Of a stretch of DNA of 20,326 bases, positions 19,688 through 20,326 are shown one piece after another. The stretch's first letter is position 1. Each line of letters opens with the position of its first letter. Position numbers and translations under genes: made by a program. The notes below the pieces were generated by a model that was not told the origin of the DNA, made no database searches, and worked only from the letters and a program-made list of their open reading frames with translations. Origin of the DNA: a virus; the IMG/VR virus record IMGVR_UViG_3300025849_000283, positions 1-20,326 of that record; one strand, 5' to 3'.

Positions 19688-19975
19688 TTATTTAAACTTC
19701 TTGTAGGTGGATAGATCGCTAACCATTTTAGCTTCATCTTTTGTCATGTTTGTTACGGTACACCACTCGTAGGGCACGCAAATGCCATCAATCCATATTC
19801 CTAAACTAATACCTCCATATTTAGCTGGTCTTTGAACTAAACCAATTTCGCCATCTACTAATGGGCCTTTAAATGTTTCTGCTAAATATTCCCAAGTAGA
19901 AACATAGTCGTTGCTATACGCAAACACGTCTAATTGTGTTTGATTTGGGATTAATTTAATTGTTACTTGTGCCAT
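19688..19975 (-). CDS. First gene of the leftward cassette, 95 aa
   Basis: ATG at 19975 has GGAGC 7 nt upstream. The product starts MAQVTIKLIPNQTQLDVFAY, continues STWEYLAETFKGPLVDG, YGGISLGIWIDG and MTKDEAKMVSDLSTYKK. No signal peptide or known motif. It has no CCWGG. It is the promoter-proximal gene of the four-gene leftward unit; function unknown. Confidence 0.7.
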   Translation of the reverse strand: MAQVTIKLIPNQTQLDVFAYSNDYVSTWEYLAETFKGPLVDGEIGLVQRPAKYGGISLGIWIDGICVPYEWCTVTNMTKDEAKMVSDLSTYKKFK

Positions 19976-20020
19976 GTGATGCTCCGTTTGTTTATTTACT
20001 TAACTTTATCTAACAATCTA

Positions 20021-20048
20021 ATTGTACTGACAAATAGAATATATGCAA
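20021..20048 (-). promoter_or_regulatory. Promoter of the leftward cassette
   Basis: On the minus strand TTGCAT (20048-20043), a 16-nt spacer and TACAAT (20026-20021), giving a leader of about 40 nt before the 95-aa gene. This makes the cassette independently transcribed inside a rightward late region. Confidence 0.5.
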
Positions 20049-20074
20049 CACTTTATTAAAAAATAAATAAAAAT

Positions 20075-20091
20075 AAAGCGCGCTTATATAC
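20075..20091. promoter_or_regulatory. AGCGCGCT promoter-region motif, copy 2
   Basis: AAAGCGCGCTTATATAC differs from the copy at 10028-10044 only around the A/T at its centre. It lies between the leftward cassette promoter and the rightward TTGACA. Confidence 0.4.
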
Positions 20092-20093
20092 GA

Positions 20094-20122
20094 TTGACAT
20101 TAAAAGCAGATACGCCTATGCC
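20094..20122 (+). promoter_or_regulatory. Possible late promoter for resumed rightward genes
   Basis: A perfect TTGACA (20094-20099) with TATGCC 17 nt on (20117-20122). The -10 box is poor, so an activator or a different sigma contact would be needed. A promoter is expected here because the leftward cassette interrupts the rightward late transcript. Confidence 0.3.
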
Positions 20123-20153
20123 TTTCGGCATTAGATCAAAGGCGTTTTTGTGC

Positions 20154-20326
20154 ATGGCCAATTTATTTGATACTGCAAATTACCCAGGACGTGAACCATT
20201 TTCACTCGTCATTGGCGACCGCTGGACCTGGAAAAAAGACGATTTTTCAGATTACCCATCATCGGCATATACCCTTAAATACTCGTTTCGATTAGATGGT
20301 GCCGGGGCAACCGAGATTCAGATTAC
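20154..20326 (+). CDS. Probable virion (head or connector) protein, N-terminus only
   Basis: Open to the end of the window. ATG at 20154 has AAAGG about 11 nt upstream; an in-frame ATG at 20118 lies within the hairpin and has no ribosome site. The product starts MANLFDTANYPGREPFSLVI, then GDRWTWKKDDF and YTLKYSFRLDGAG. Proteins with this opening occur near GpA-type terminases in phage late operons, but their role is not known to me. Position suggests a head-tail structural protein. Confidence 0.55.
   Translation, partial: MANLFDTANYPGREPFSLVIGDRWTWKKDDFSDYPSSAYTLKYSFRLDGAGATEIQI

Overview
The window is about half of the genome of a lambda-like temperate dsDNA phage. The likely host is a Gram-negative bacterium, probably a gammaproteobacterium: the attachment site is the 3' half of a tRNA-Arg(UCU) gene close to enterobacterial argU, and lysis relies on a T4-type lysozyme. 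Source environment cannot be read from the sequence. The window opens inside a tail-fibre gene and closes inside a probable virion gene, so most head and tail genes lie outside it.

Layout. (1) 1-1965, + strand: tail-fibre C-terminus, two small proteins, then a lysis cassette (two membrane proteins, a lysozyme with an E-C-T catalytic triad, a holin-like protein). (2) 1966-2345: attP, with a sigma70-like promoter, the tRNA-Arg 3' half, four TTGCAAAA arm-like sites on both sides of it, and two terminators. (3) 2346-9154, - strand: a long early operon, read from its promoter at about 9197-9225, encoding a 54-aa leader protein, two tiny membrane peptides, an uncharacterised phage protein, Sak4-type RecA-like ATPase, DUF669-type ssDNA-binding protein, Cas4-like nuclease, two Myb-like proteins, an SF2 helicase, excisionase and a lambda-like integrase. 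(4) 9355-10368: the immunity switch, with a short repressor lacking a protease domain, an unknown 80-aa protein in the same operon, divergent promoters with related operators, and a YdaS/Cro-like protein. (5) 10365-16413, + strand: primase-helicase, an iteron-type candidate origin with an AT-rich block, a PD-(D/E)XK nuclease, a small HTH protein, a gpZ-like tail protein, a SleB-type hydrolase, a PAPS-reductase-family protein on an AT-rich island, an uncharacterised phage protein and a GIY-YIG nuclease. (6) 16551-18825: Nu1-like and GpA-like terminase subunits, implying cos-type packaging. (7) 18822-19975, - strand: a four-gene leftward cassette in the late region, with stable YNMG-tetraloop hairpins before three of the four genes. 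(8) 20154-end: rightward virion genes resume.

Lysis genes lie on one side of the tRNA fragment and integrase on the other, so the sequence is the unintegrated (virion or circular) form, not an inserted prophage. The left operon supplies recombination and integration; the right operon supplies replication from the probable origin and then packaging.

The observations most worth follow-up are the iteron/AT-rich block at 12436-12598, the attP arm-site architecture with a promoter that would point outward from a prophage, the tetraloop-punctuated leftward cassette, the tiny peptides with a duplicated 22-bp element at the start of the left operon, and the marked excess of CCWGG in most of the phage contrasted with its absence from the PAPS-reductase gene.
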